NCBI GenBank assembly: GCA_017893485.1 | Contig: CM030360.1 | Location: 12,574,597 to 12,638,596, forward strand | Direction: 5' to 3' | From: Hemerocallis citrina | Taxonomy: Eukaryota; Streptophyta; Magnoliopsida; Asparagales; Asphodelaceae | DNA length: 64,000 bases | Part shown: in pieces, positions 20,346-31,199 of the stretch | Layout of the letters: every line of letters starts with the position of its first letter | How positions within the stretch are numbered: position 1 is the first letter of the stretch | Notes under the pieces: generated by a model | Told to the model about the DNA's origin: nothing | Seen by the model: the letters and a program-made list of their open reading frames with translations, nothing else | The model's database searches: none | Translations under genes and position numbers: made by a program

Positions 20346-20620
20346 AAAAATAAAAAAAAACAGAAAATAAAAATAAAAAAACTTAAAAACTAAAAAAATT
20401 AACAATTTAAAAACTTTTAAAATTTTTAAAATTTAAAAAAAATTCAAAATTTTCAAAGTTTTCAAAATTTTCAATGTTTCCAAAATTTCCAAAATTTCAA
20501 AATTAAAAAATAAAATAAAATTTAAAATTTAAAAAATTTAAAATTTAAAATTCAAAAAAAAAATTTAAAATTTAAAATTTTAAAATATTAAAATTTTGAA
20601 TTTCTCAAAGCAAATCCAAA
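20346..20620. repeat. AT-rich low-complexity DNA (aaattt-type)
   Basis: Nearly all A and T with degenerate aaatttaaaatt and ttcaaaattttcaaag motifs. No coding potential. The segment 20621-21780 that follows has no recognisable gene; it holds two copies of a roughly 45-bp block (near 20683 and 20726) sharing cccctccaccaaatcgag. Confidence 0.85.
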
Positions 20621-20679
20621 TCTAAATCCAATGTCGAACCCAAATCAAGAGGTCGTCGCTGATATCTGATCTGCTGCTG

Positions 20680-20775
20680 ATTCCGTATCGGTGACTCCCC
20701 TCCACCAAATCGAGCGCGAATATCAAGCGAATCTGTATCGGCGATTCCCCTCCACCAAATCGAGAGCCTCTATAT
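20680..20775 (+). repeat. Short tandem duplication (2 copies, about 45 bp)
   Basis: gtatcggtgactcccctcca...caaatcgag is repeated as gtatcggcgattcccctcca...caaatcgag. No known function. Confidence 0.8.
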
Positions 20776-21779
20776 GCGATGCGACGACTCTAATTTCATA
20801 TCATTAACCGAATTCTCGTTCTAATTTTTAATTTTGTGTGTGCAAGGGATCACTCAGTTTTTTGCTGACTCGAATTTTATGTGTGCATGGGATCTAAGTT
20901 CAGAGATGTATGATTGTTTTATTTTTTGGTTTAGAAAATTTTAATATAGTGATTTATTTGATGAGTTTTTTATTGGTTTTGATTTAAGGTGTACGCAAGT
21001 GAGAGATGGATTATTTGGTGGCCTTAATTTGGACTTCCAAACCATAGTAGGACAGGTAAGCTGACCAGCAACCTAAAATAACTTGGCAAATATGCAACAT
21101 TAATTTCTTTACTATAAGAGAAAATACTATCGTGAAGTGCTCCCTTCACTAGTTTTTAGAAACCATGGATAATATAATATATAAGAACTTTTAGTGTATG
21201 TTTGGATATATAGGATTGGGATGACTGGAGTTTACCAGTGAAGGGTGCAAACTCTCCACTCAAGAAAAACAGCTAAAGTAAATTTGTTATTTATCCATTT
21301 TGATTTTTTCTTTATAAAAGTGCAATGGGGAGAAAGTGGAGATAAAAGAAATGATTAGCTTGGATTAGAGTTTTGAGAACTTCATGTATTTCATTTTGGT
21401 TGAAATAATAATAAGAGGTATTTTAATTACAAACTGAGTCTCAGACAAAAAAATGTTTAGATTATTGATATTGTAGATACCTTCACACCTGCACTTGCGT
21501 TACCATTGTATTTAGACATGCTCATAGTGGTTATGGGATTAGAGTAAGCTCTATAAAACCAATATGATAATGTCCTTACAAGAATCTAAAAGTGATACTG
21601 AAGTTAAAAAAACTCTATGCAGTGTTTCTAACTATATGCATTCCAAGTAAGTTCAAGCTAATGATCAAGAAGATGATGGTTGAGCTTAAAGGTAGATATA
21701 CTGCTTCCTCATATAATATGTTTGCTACTTCTAATTTTTTGGACCTCCAAAACTATTTTATATAATCAAACCAAGTGCA

Positions 21780-21825
21780 CCATTCTGAAGACGTGCCGTA
21801 GGCACGTGTCAACGGGCAAACCTAG
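21780..21825 (+). mobile_element. Helitron-like 3' terminus
   Basis: A 7-bp hairpin (acgtgcc, loop gta, ggcacgt; 21791-21807) is followed 14 bases later by CTAG (21822-21825) and then T. This is the classical Helitron 3' end: a stem-loop, then CTRR, inserted before T. The 5' TC terminus and any Rep/helicase gene were not found, so the element would be a non-autonomous or truncated Helitron extending leftward, perhaps over 20621-21825. Confidence 0.55.
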
Positions 21826-21935
21826 TATATAATAAAACACAAAGAAAGCTATCAAGTGGCTCTCCTTCAATCCCCCAAATCAAAGGCCCAGATCTAACCC
21901 CACAAAACACATTCTCCCCCTCCCCCCCCAAAAAG

Positions 21936-22295
<360 letters not shown>

Positions 22296-23286
22296 TTATA
22301 GGGGTTTCATCCATTGCAAACGGGTCTGTTTGCACTGACCCGTTGCAAACAGCCACCTCAGCCATTGGATCGATCAATATCAGGTCCGATGGCTGAGATT
22401 CTCTCTACCCAAATCACCTCCATCCCATTTAAGTTATGGGGGAGTATAATGGGTATTTCACCACATTATAACCCTTCAACTCTTAACTTTCTCTCACATT
22501 TTCTCTCTCATTCCCCGATCAGTTTTTTTGGCAAAAAATAAACCTAGGCCGTAGTTGCCAACGACGGCCTAAGTTAATTTTTTTAAAAAACTTTATAACT
22601 CCTCTCTCCCTCTCAATCTTTATATCTTCCAACCTATCTATTTATATTCTCACTCTCACTCTTTCTCCCTACTCTATCTCTCTCCTTCCCGAGAACTCCA
22701 CCCCAAACCCTACTTTCTCTCTCCCTCCCTCCGGTACCTCCTTCACCTCACTCTCTCACTCTTCTCCCTCCCTCTCTCTCTTTTCGTTTGGAACTCCAGA
22801 AACCCAAAAACCTTAACCCTAACCATCTCCCAAACCGTCAACCCTAACCCTCTACGGTTGTTGTTAGCTCCTCCAATCTTACACTCTTTCACACTCCCAA
22901 TCTCTCATCCATTCGAAACCTCTCCTCCTCTAATCTTTGAGAGCCTCCTCCTCGAATCTTCGAAACCAAATCTTGAACTCGAAACCCTAGTTCGACGATT
23001 AAATCCGAACACATCATCGACACCACCTACATTGGAAAAATTCTTAATTATGCAAGGTAATTACTAAATCATGGCTTCGTAGTTGTGTTTATGTTGATTT
23101 TTAGATGTTGTAATTACTTAAATTGATTATTGTGATGCGTAATTATGTAGATGTAGTAGTTTGAATGTAGTTTTACAATTATTGTAGACGGTAGAACTGT
23201 AGATGTAAATTTATTGTTGTTCGCTCAAATTGTAAATGTAGTCGTAGTTTTTATTGTTCGATATTAGTAAAACCGCACAAACGGTA
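22296..23286 (+). other. Possible CACTA-like terminal region (no intact gene)
   Basis: This interval has more palindromes (cattgcaaacgggtctg... at 22313-22360; ggccgt...acggcc at 22547-22569) and a pyrimidine-rich leader (22600-22800). An ORF at 22858-23067 ends near an exon-like boundary (atgcaag|gtaatt at about 23055), followed by intron-like AT-rich DNA. This arrangement recalls the 5' part of plant CACTA elements, but no transposase domain is present. It stops where the element A LTR starts (about 23287). Confidence 0.3.
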
Positions 23287-23689
23287 AAATTGCAGATTTT
23301 GGAGAACATGTATCAGATGGTGGTAGTGACATGCAATATTAGTGCTGGAGTTTTGTTTGCATTTATTATTATTATTTTCTGTTATTGCTTGAACAATTGT
23401 ATTTGATACTTGGATTTATTCTTGCATTTGGGCAATGTGACCCAAGATATTATTAACTTGTCCAGACTTGATTTATTTGAGATTATATTATATTTTGGAT
23501 TTCAAGTAAATTTCTGTTGGTCTATTTGATTTAATTATGCATACTTGGTTGATTCTTTCGCTTCCGACTCTGATTATTTCTGTGAGATATTGTAAAAATT
23601 CTGAACAACTTATGGATGATGAAAATCATTCGTTGGGATTAGTTACATATCCGTATTCCGTATTCTCTTTTGGGAAGTGGGGTGTGACA
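23287..23689 (+). mobile_element. Element A 5' LTR, right end only
   Basis: It matches the 3' LTR end (36673-36702 plus 50737-51111) over about 400 bases, for example acatgcaatattagtgctgg and gatgatgaaaatcattcg, and ends ggggtgtgaca. Homology starts only about 15 bases before the point where T2 entered the other LTR. The remainder was replaced by CACTA-like DNA. Confidence 0.88.
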
Positions 23690-23699
23690 AGGTTTTTAG

Positions 23700-23711
23700 T
23701 AGTATCAGAGT
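23700..23711 (+). other. Element A primer-binding site
   Basis: TAGTATCAGAGT differs at two positions (G to A, C to T) from TGGTATCAGAGC, the complement of the initiator tRNA-Met 3' end. It lies 10 bases after the LTR. Element B has the unmutated form. Confidence 0.8.
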
Positions 23712-23865
23712 CCAGATTTGGCTAATGTATTAGTTTTCCTGATATATTAGACAAGCTTGGATCGAACTAGGATCGGCTCAATATTTCACCAACCATGCAT
23801 GCATAAATGAATTAATTATTATCAACCTTGATCTGGATGCTGATTGTTTTGGTTTTGTACAGACT

Positions 23866-25075
23866 ATGGCTCGTGGAGGTTCTTCTTCCCATTCCCAGGG
23901 AGATCAGCCTGGGATTGAGGTTGTCACCGCTATGCTTGAGTGCTTGATCAATATGCAGTAGAACCATAGTGATTTAGTGATGGCTGCTTTGGAAGCCGCT
24001 CGAGTTCCTCCGCCCGCTGTGCCTATGCAGGCAGCTCTTCCTCTCCATCCGAGTACAGTTACGGACTTCATGAGGCTGCATCCCGACAAGTTTTCAGGCA
24101 CTGAGATGCCTTTGGAGGCTGAACAATGGTTGATTCGGACAGAGCAACTCCTTTTGGCAGCTAGAGTTGCAGATGCAGATCGAGTGGACGTGGTTGCCAT
24201 TCAGCTGGTGGACTTGGCTCATATTTAGTGGAGGTCTGAGTCCGAAAGACTCGAAAGATCGATCACGTGGGCTACTTTCACTAGGGGCTTCTTGGAGAAG
24301 TTTTTTCCTAACAGCACTAGAGTGGAGATGGAGCAACAATTCTTGGCCCTAAAACAGGTTGGTAATTATTTCTAGTAATGGAATTTTGTTACATATTGTC
24401 CATGCAATGTTGTAACATCAAACTTTCTTGAAAAATAGGGCTCCAAGTCTGTAGATGAGTACGCAGTTGAATTTACTAGACTTAGCTGCTTTGCTGCCGT
24501 TCTTATGGCAAACGAAAAGGATAGAGCCCATAGATTCATTTTGGGACTTGCTCGTGACATCAAGGTGCAGCTTATCTCTCTCCACCTGCGTACTTATGCT
24601 GAGTCTCTCGAGGCAGATCGAGCTCAGGATCAGGCTCGTGGTGGATTGGTTCCCCCTCAGCGGACTGTTCCGCACTCTGCTGTTGTCAGGCCTTCTAGTG
24701 GGCCAGTTCGGAGGCCTGTTTCAATCCTTCTGGTCAGGACAGCTCCTTACTCTTCTGCTGGTTCCCAGAGGAGTGGTTTCTGTGACTTCTGTCGGTTGGC
24801 TGCGCATGATCATAAGGATTGTAGGCGAGCCAATCGCCGATGCTTTAGGTGTAGCTCTACTGATCATACAGTGCGAGACTGTCCACAGCCGCTGCAGCAG
24901 TTGGCTTTTCTAGCCAGGGGTTCCATTCAGCAGGTTACCCCAGCTTGTGGTCCAGTTAGGCCACCGCTTCCTCCTCAGTGCCAGATTATTGTTCGAAGGA
25001 CCGTTGTTTCGAGGAGAGGTCAGACTTTCAACCTGACTGCTGCTGAGGCTGAGTCAGCTGAAGGTGTCATTGCAG
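23866..25075 (+). pseudogene. Element A gag (capsid and two zinc knuckles)
   Basis: Starts MARGGSSSHSQGDQPGIEVV at 23866. A TAG at 23958-23960 follows INMQ. The capsid region reads HPDKFSGTEMPLEAEQWLIR, then TRGFLEKFFPN and EMEQQFLALKQ, with a TAG at 24226-24228. After an 81-base intron-like insertion (24358-24438) it continues GSKSVDEYAVEFTRLSCFAA. Two CX2CX4HX4C knuckles follow at 24781-24891 (CDFCRLAAHDHKDC and CFRCSSTDHTVRDC). The protein packages element RNA into particles. The frame is continuous with protease. Non-functional because of the stops. Confidence 0.85.
24358..24438 (+). other. Intron-like insertion in element A gag (81 bases)
   Basis: CAG|gttggtaattatttc...cttgaaaaatag|GGC. 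Its removal joins FLALKQ to GSKSVDEY, a junction that is continuous in related chromovirus gag proteins as I know them. It has in-frame TAG and TAA codons. The length is a multiple of three. Confidence 0.55.
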
Positions 25076-25228
25076 GTATATTTTGTTTATTGTTTTGTTG
25101 TTTTATTGTCCTTCTTTTGTTTCTTTTCATTTCTCTTACATTTGTTTCTTCCATTTTATCTTTCTGCATTGTTTTTCCTCACCCATGTTCAACCATTCCT
25201 TTTCTTTTGGCTTTTGATTCTCTCTTAG
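25076..25228 (+). other. Intron-like insertion in element A protease region (153 bases)
   Basis: GCAG|gtatattttgtttattg...ttctctcttag|GTATC. It is T-rich with a good 3' splice-site context. Its removal joins EGVIAG to IILVCSFPAHV, as expected for the sequence leading to the aspartic protease active site. It has no in-frame stop, so the frame reads through as a hydrophobic peptide. Length is 51 codons. Confidence 0.6.
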
Positions 25229-26419
25229 GTATCATCCTTGTTTGCTCTTTCCCTGCTCATGTTTTTTTTTTCCGGGACAACCCATTCTTTTGTCTCCTCT
25301 CGATTTGTGGCTCGCCATCAGTTGGAGTGTAGCAACATGTCGGAGGCTTGAAATATTGTGACAGGTGGTGGAGTTGTCATTTGTTCCCAGGAGTGCAGGC
25401 AGTGTTCCGTAATATTGGTGGTACAGATTTCAAAGCCAATCTGATTGTAATTGGGAATTCGGGATTCGACGTTATTCTGGGTATGGATTGGTTGGGAGAA
25501 ACCCACGCCATTATTGATTTCCGTGCTAAAAAAGTTGTGTTCAGAATTCCAGATCCTTCAGAGTTTGAGTTCCATGCCGGAGAGTTGTGCCTTGGCCGAA
25601 CTGCAGTTGATCAGGAGGTTTTGCGATGGAATTGCATTCAGGCTGTGAGGTTGCGCCTCTAGTAGTTCGGGATTTCCTGGATGTTTTTCTAGAGGAGTTG
25701 TCTGTCTTACCCCCTGATAGAGATGTGGAGTTCGGTATTGAAGTTTAGCTGGGTACGTCGCCTATATCGAAGAGTCCCTACAGGATGGCATCGATTGAGC
25801 TAGCAGAGCTTAAGGTGAAGATTTAGGATTTACTTGATTTAGGGTTCATCAGACCCAGTATTTCGCCTTGGGGTGCTCCAGTCCTTTTTGTGAACAAAAA
25901 GGATGGTAATAGTCGACTGTGCGTGGATTATCGGAAACTAAATAGTGTTACTGTGAAGAACTGGTATCCGTTGCCCAGGATCGATGATTTGTTTGATCAG
26001 TTGAGTGGGGCTGCTATTTTCTCGAAGTTGGATCTTTGTTGTGGGTATCATCAAGTCAAAGTGAAGGCGACTGATGTACAGAAGACTATTTTCAGGACCA
26101 GATATGGCCACTATGAGTATCTTGTGATACCGTTCGGGGTCACGAACGCACCTGCTATATTTATGAGTCTTATGAACCGAGTCTTTTTTCAGTTCTTAGA
26201 TAGATTTGTGGTGGTCTTCATTGATGATATTTTGGTGTATTCTCGGAATCAGGAAGATCATGCTGAGCATCGTGGAGTGGTTCTGCAGACTTTAAGAGAG
26301 AATCAGCTCTATGGGAAACTCAGTAAGTGCGAGTTTTGGTTCGACAGGGTTTCATTCTTGGGGTACATTATCTCAGGCGATGGTGTTTTTGTGGACCCGG
26401 CCAAGGTTGAGGCTGTGAA
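25229..26419 (+). pseudogene. Element A protease and reverse transcriptase, 5' part
   Basis: After IILVCSFPAHV the expected DSG active-site triplet is lost in a deletion/T-run (near 25260-25280), which shifts the frame. Protease C-terminal sequence resumes as NIGGTDFKANLIVIGNSG and FDVILGMDWLGETHAIIDF. RT begins near 25690 with stops at 25747-25749 and 25825-25827. It then reads cleanly through [20 protein letters not shown] and [15 protein letters not shown] to the catalytic [12 protein letters not shown] (near 26215-26245). It ends at DPAKVEAV, where element B is inserted at 26420. Confidence 0.88.
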
Positions 26420-26544
26420 TGTCACGCCCCGCTTCCCAAAAACATGGAATACGAGCGTGTGACGAAGCCCAGCGAATGATTTTAACATCATCCATAAGCT
26501 GTAGGATCGACTTAGCATCACAATAAGAATATCATGAATATCAT
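26420..26544 (-). mobile_element. Element B 3' LTR end fragment
   Basis: About 125 bases matching 28462-28585 (gaagcccagcgaatgatttt, aacatcatccataa, ctgtaggatcgact). Beyond that the similarity stops abruptly at AAT microsatellite DNA. Confidence 0.8.
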
Positions 26545-27050
26545 TGATAATAATATCAATAGTAGTAGAATAATAATAACAAAAATAAATATAACAATGA
26601 TAATAATAAAAATGTAATAATAATAACAATAATATTAAAAATATTAATAACAACAATGATACAAGTAATAATGACCATAATAAAAATAATAATAATAACA
26701 AAAATAATAACAACAATAGTAACAGTAATCGAAATCATCATAATCATACAGGCAGTAATAATATAATAAAAATAAAAATATCAACAATACTAATAATAAT
26801 GATAATACATACATGACAAAATAGAATTCAACACATTCATGAAAATAATGCAATAATATCAATAATGATAATAATAATAGTGATAATAGCATTAATAACA
26901 ATAATATGAATAAAGTAACAGTAATAATAATAATAATAATAATAAAATAATAAGAGTACTAAAGGTAAAGTAAACAATAATAATAACATCAATTGAAATG
27001 ACAATAATAATAATAATACCAATGATAACGAAAATATTCCTTTACCATCA
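26545..27050. repeat. AAT/AAC-rich degenerate microsatellite
   Basis: Interspersed ataataataacaataat motifs over about 500 bases. Leu/Ile/Tyr-only ORFs on the minus strand here are artefacts. Confidence 0.9.
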
Positions 27051-27109
27051 GTTTCATTACATAAGTAACGAGTCTTGAAATATCAATTAGTAATAGGTAG
27101 AAAATCTTG

Positions 27110-27268
27110 CCTCCCCAACATCAATTTGCATGTTTACCTTCACGACATCAGGTTGCAAGTTGCCGTCCGGATATTCGGCTGCACATTTTGCGTCGCCGAT
27201 ATCCAGTTGCAATTTGCCTCCATTGACATCGAGTTGCATATTTGCCATCTCGACATTAGGTTGCACCG
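27110..27268 (-). repeat. 27-bp minisatellite (about 6 units) encoding a 9-residue repeat on the minus strand
   Basis: Plus-strand units resemble catcgagttgcatatttgcc followed by atctcga. Read on the minus strand in one frame they give NMQLDVNGG, KLQLDIGDA, KCAAEYPDG, NLQPDVVKV and NMQIDVGEA. This could be a relic of a repetitive protein, or chance phasing of a 27-bp unit. Confidence 0.65.
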
Positions 27269-27309
27269 AAATGGTGAAATGTATATAAAATTGAGCATGC
27301 TCAGGATCG

Positions 27310-27700
27310 AAATAAATTAATAATAATAATAGTAGTAATGATGAAAATAATAGTACCAATAACACTAATAATAACAAAATATCGATACTAATAACAATAG
27401 GAATAACAATGATAATAACAATGATCATAACAATAACAATAACAGTAATCGCAAAAAGAATGATAGCAATAATAATATTAATATTAAAATATTAACAACA
27501 CTAGTAAAAGTAATAATGCAAGACAAGATATAGTTTGGGTCCAACATTTTTTGTGTGGAAGCAATTTAATATTAACAATAGTAATAATGAAAACAACAAT
27601 AAAAATATCAATAGTAGTAACAATAATAATAATACTAGTAATGATAATGAAAATAATAGCAATAGTAATAATAGTAGAAATAACAGCATTATCCAACAAA
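27310..27700. repeat. Second AAT/AAC-rich microsatellite
   Basis: Same composition as 26545-27050, separated from it by the 27-bp minisatellite. Asn-rich (plus) and Leu/Ile-rich (minus) ORFs are artefacts. The interval 27701-28439 has no recognised gene; it holds AT-rich leader-like sequence, and its right end (about 28340-28439) matches the element A leader after the PBS. Confidence 0.85.
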
Positions 27701-28439
27701 GTAAGAATTGTCTAATCAAAATAGTCCAGTAGAAATATATAGTCGATCAAAAATGAAAAGTGATGTTATAAATACTCCATCATTCGAAATAGCATAATCT
27801 TTGTTGAGAAACATCCTTATAGAAGATCCAAAATAAATATAACAAATAACAAGCGAAATATAGGAAGTATTCCAGAAAAATAAATAAATAAATAAATAAA
27901 TATAACGAGGAAAATAGGTAGGAGAAAAATGAATCTATGCCCAATAAAAAGGAGGATGACTAGAAGGGACAAAAAGGAATTGAATACGAAGGAAGAAGGA
28001 TGAGGGGTAAGATCGAAATTGAAGAGAATATAGCAGGGAAAATTTTCCAACATGATACTCAATATGAATCAACGAATAAAAATAAATGCAAGGCAGGGAA
28101 AGCAATGAACGACACATGAACTGGAATAAGAAGGAATTAACGAGGCAATCAGAATAAGAGATTGCTTGCACAGGAATCAAAAGATTATGGATACGGAAAA
28201 ATGAATTTGTACCCAATAAGGAATCCATAGATCAGGACGACTGCAAGAGATGGAAGGAAGTAATGAATCAAAAAATTGAATATGAAGGAATCAAAATGGA
28301 TAGGGTAATACTTGTGTCCAGATCGAGTTGACTATTAAATTATTCATGTGGTTGCATAGCCTATTTAATGTTAAGTTAATCCTGACTGAGTTAAGCCTGT
28401 CTAATGTATTAGTCAAACTAACATATTAGCCAAACCTGA

Positions 28440-28451
28440 GCTCTGATACCA
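28440..28451 (-). other. Element B primer-binding site
   Basis: The plus strand reads gctctgatacca, so the minus strand reads TGGTATCAGAGC, an exact complement of the initiator tRNA-Met 3' end. It lies 10 bases inside the LTR boundary, the same spacing as in element A. Confidence 0.92.
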
Positions 28452-28461
28452 CTAAAAACCT

Positions 28462-31199
28462 TGTCATACCCCGCTTTCCAAAAACATGGAATACGAGCAC
28501 GTGACGAAGCCCAGCGAATGATTTTAACATCATCCATAAACTGTAGGATCGACTCAGCATCACAACAAGAATATCACGAATATATATAGAACCAAGCATG
28601 CATGAAAAATTTATTAAGCAACAGAAAATAATTGAAAACAAATAATAATGTCCACATAGTTTTCAAGTCAGGAACAAAAGGAAAAACTCAGGAACATCAG
28701 CTCGTTACAAGTCTTAAGCAACAACAAATGAAATAACTCAATTACAAAACAAAATGATTAAAGAAAGCTTTCCTAAGAAAGGCCTAGAATGTCTGCTCAC
28801 CGATTCCAGCAGGTAGCACGTCTCCAAAGTCTGCTTAATAAATATAAAAAGAAAAAAGTAGAGAAAACAAGAGAAAATGCCCTTAGTGCAAGTTAGGACC
28901 ACAAATAGTAAAAACGAGTACAAGTAATGGGAAACTAGAATTGGATTCAAGAATGTAACAGAGATATAACAAGTAGTGAAAAACCTAAGAACTAGCTAGC
29001 AAAAGGGATATCTTAGTAACCAGGTTGGATAACAACTGCTAATGGTAAAACACGTGTCAAGTGAACTTGTGGGGGTATCTAACATCAAGTGACAAGTCTC
29101 AAGCCTAGTGTCAAAATTTTATTTCAAGTGTCAAGTCTCGAGTAACAAGTTGTTGAGTATCAGGTAACAAGTATCAAGTTCAAGTTTCATATTTCAAGTC
29201 TCAAGTATCATGTTTCATGTATCATATCATCAAGTATCAAGTAACAGGTGTCATGTTCAAGTTTCATGTCCAAGTCTTGTGGTTATTACTATCTAGGTAG
29301 CACTTCATGCATCCATACTTTTACTATATGGTTGCTACAGTCAAAATAATTTCGTTTAGACCTAGTAATGGAGTATGTAGGGCGGTGTACTCAGGTATCA
29401 AGTATCAAGCAAGTGATCAAACCATGAACTCTAGAGGTGGCCCCTGTAGGCTCTAGAGGTGGCCCTCGTCACCATGACGTGGCACTTAGTTCTACGTGGC
29501 ACTTAGTTCCATGTGATCTCAAATATATATCATGTAATCATATAATGGGCTCTAGAGGTGACCCCCGTAGACTCTAAAGGTGGCCCCCCTCACCATTGAC
29601 GTGGCACTTAGTTCTACGTGACACTTAGTTCCATTTAACATAATATTATGGGGAACACGGGCCTCCTTCCGAGTACACTTACCTATATTATCCACCACTA
29701 TGGTCTTTCCCTTAAACCCCGGCTTGTTGCTTTTATTAATTCTTATCAAGAAAGCATGCAGGAGTGAAAACAAGGTACGAGAAAGTGGTGGGAACATGTG
29801 TCAAGCGAATTACATAGTTAATGTGTTCAGGCAGAATTTATGAATCGAAGTTTAAACATATAAAACAGGGTCGAAACATCGTTAATTAATTCTAAGAAAA
29901 ATTGGGGACGTCCTATAGGGTGTCCAACAATCGCATATAAAATTTCAAGTCAAACGCTTGCTGTTAACATAGTTAAATTAATTCGCAAAGTAAAGGTGTG
30001 CAGCAGTTTTTGCGAATCTGCGTCTACCAACACAGCTGCAGTAAAACTACAATAACTCCTAGACCGCAACTCCAAATTCGAAAATTCCGGAGGCTATCGA
30101 CATCTGGACATCTAGAGCTACATTTTCTATTCAGGGCTCGGGTTCAGATTCTGATGTTAAAGGTCAAAACAGCATAACAAGATTTAGGACAACAACATAT
30201 GGGAATATCTTACTAGTATAGATTACATAAAATTTGGTATTAGGCGTCTAGGTTAATGTGTGATATAAATACAGGGAAATGGTTATCAAAACAGTAAGTA
30301 ATAATTGTTTTTCAAGCCAAAATGGTTGCAAGATCATCAAGTACCAAAATGTTGGCGACGCGACGGAGGTGGTGTTTTGGTGGGTTGGGGACGGTGATCG
30401 AAGGAGTTAACGAGGAGGGCGATGGTGGGAGTGGCTAGCGATGGTAATGGCGATGGGGTGGTTGTCGAGAGTTCGGGAAATGGCAGAGTTGGGTTCGAGA
30501 GGACGATGGCGGTGGTTGTGATTGACGAGGGGATGATGGTGGATGCGATTGTGACGAGGGCGAGGGAATGGGGACGAGGGAGGCGATGATGAGGGGTGAC
30601 GGCTGAAGGGGAACGGGGACGACGATCGAAATGGGTTCGAGGTTGAAGACGGAGTGGGTTCGGCGGAGGATGATGGGTGATGATGGCGGAGAGGTGTTGG
30701 GGATGATGGAGGAGATGGCGATGGTGAAGGTTGGGCGGCGAGGTGAATGTGGATCGGGTTTGGGCGTTGGTCGAAGGGAGAAGGAGACGGGAACGGTGAG
30801 CGGAAGGAGCGGGAGGTTGAAGGAGAAGGGTAGCGGTGGGTTAGTTTGGGGCTTAACAGTGATAGGGTAGGGGTTAGGGTTAGGGTTAGGGTTTAAATAG
30901 TATGGGTTCGGTTTTGGGTATTAGGGTACCCGATTTGAGTGGGATCCAACTGGAGAACTGGTCAAAAATGTATTAAAATGGAGAATAAATAGATGAATGA
31001 CATAGAACAGCTCGTTCTTCATGGAGAACGACACAAGGAGCACATACAATAGAATTAGATAAAAGGACCAGAAATTCAGTCGGAACAAATTAGTGATTTT
31101 ATTCGAATGGAAACAAGATACGGGTTCTCAAATAGATAAAAGAGTACAATGGGACAAAAATACAGTATAAAAATACAGATACGGGAAATAGAAGTTACA
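28462..31199 (-). mobile_element. Element B 5' LTR (2.7 kb)
   Basis: Its plus-strand left end (tgtcataccccgctttcc) is the reverse complement of the element A LTR end. It holds a degenerate caagtatcaagtaacagg field (29090-29290), the reverse complement of the acctgtttacctg field in the A LTR (36330-36480), and a roughly 120-bp duplication with ctctagaggtggcccc (29421-29510, 29546-29636). A promoter-like stretch lies near 30860-30910, where the minus strand reads ctatttaaac followed by cctaaccctaaccc; an equivalent ctatttaaac is in the A LTR near 33870. The G-rich 30350-30880 part gives long but meaningless ORFs. Confidence 0.8.

Larger units (their letters stand above)
26420..31199 (-). mobile_element. 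Element B: non-coding LTR element inserted in element A RT
   Basis: Plus-strand ends are TGTCACGCCCC (26420) and GTTACA (31199), i.e. a minus-oriented element with TGTAAC...GTGACA LTR ends. Target duplication is gtgaa (26415-26419) and atgaa (31200-31204). Excision restores EAV-KDWP of RT. The 5' LTR is 28462-31199, followed on the minus strand by an exact initiator-Met PBS at 28451-28440. The interior (26545-28439) has no gag or pol, only AAT-rich microsatellites and a 27-bp minisatellite. Only about 125 bases of the 3' LTR end are recognisable. A non-autonomous, rearranged relative of element A. Confidence 0.8.

Noticed and set aside
22858..23067. Short ORF as first exon of a CACTA transposase gene
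   Set aside because: The exon-like border is suggestive but no transposase domain follows before the LTR; kept only as part of the low-confidence region entry.
26309..27022. Leu/Ile/Tyr-rich minus-strand ORFs as membrane proteins
   Set aside because: They are direct translations of AAT-type microsatellite DNA.
30350..30880. G-rich ORFs on the plus strand (for example 30631-30870)
   Set aside because: They lie inside the element B LTR on the strand opposite to its sense direction; composition is Gly/Arg/Glu/Met from GGN-rich DNA.
30864..30893. Telomere-like ttaggg repeats
   Set aside because: Only about three ttaggg units, inside the element B LTR just upstream of a TATA-like box; similar aaccctaa motifs are common in plant LTRs and leaders. 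Not an interstitial telomere.
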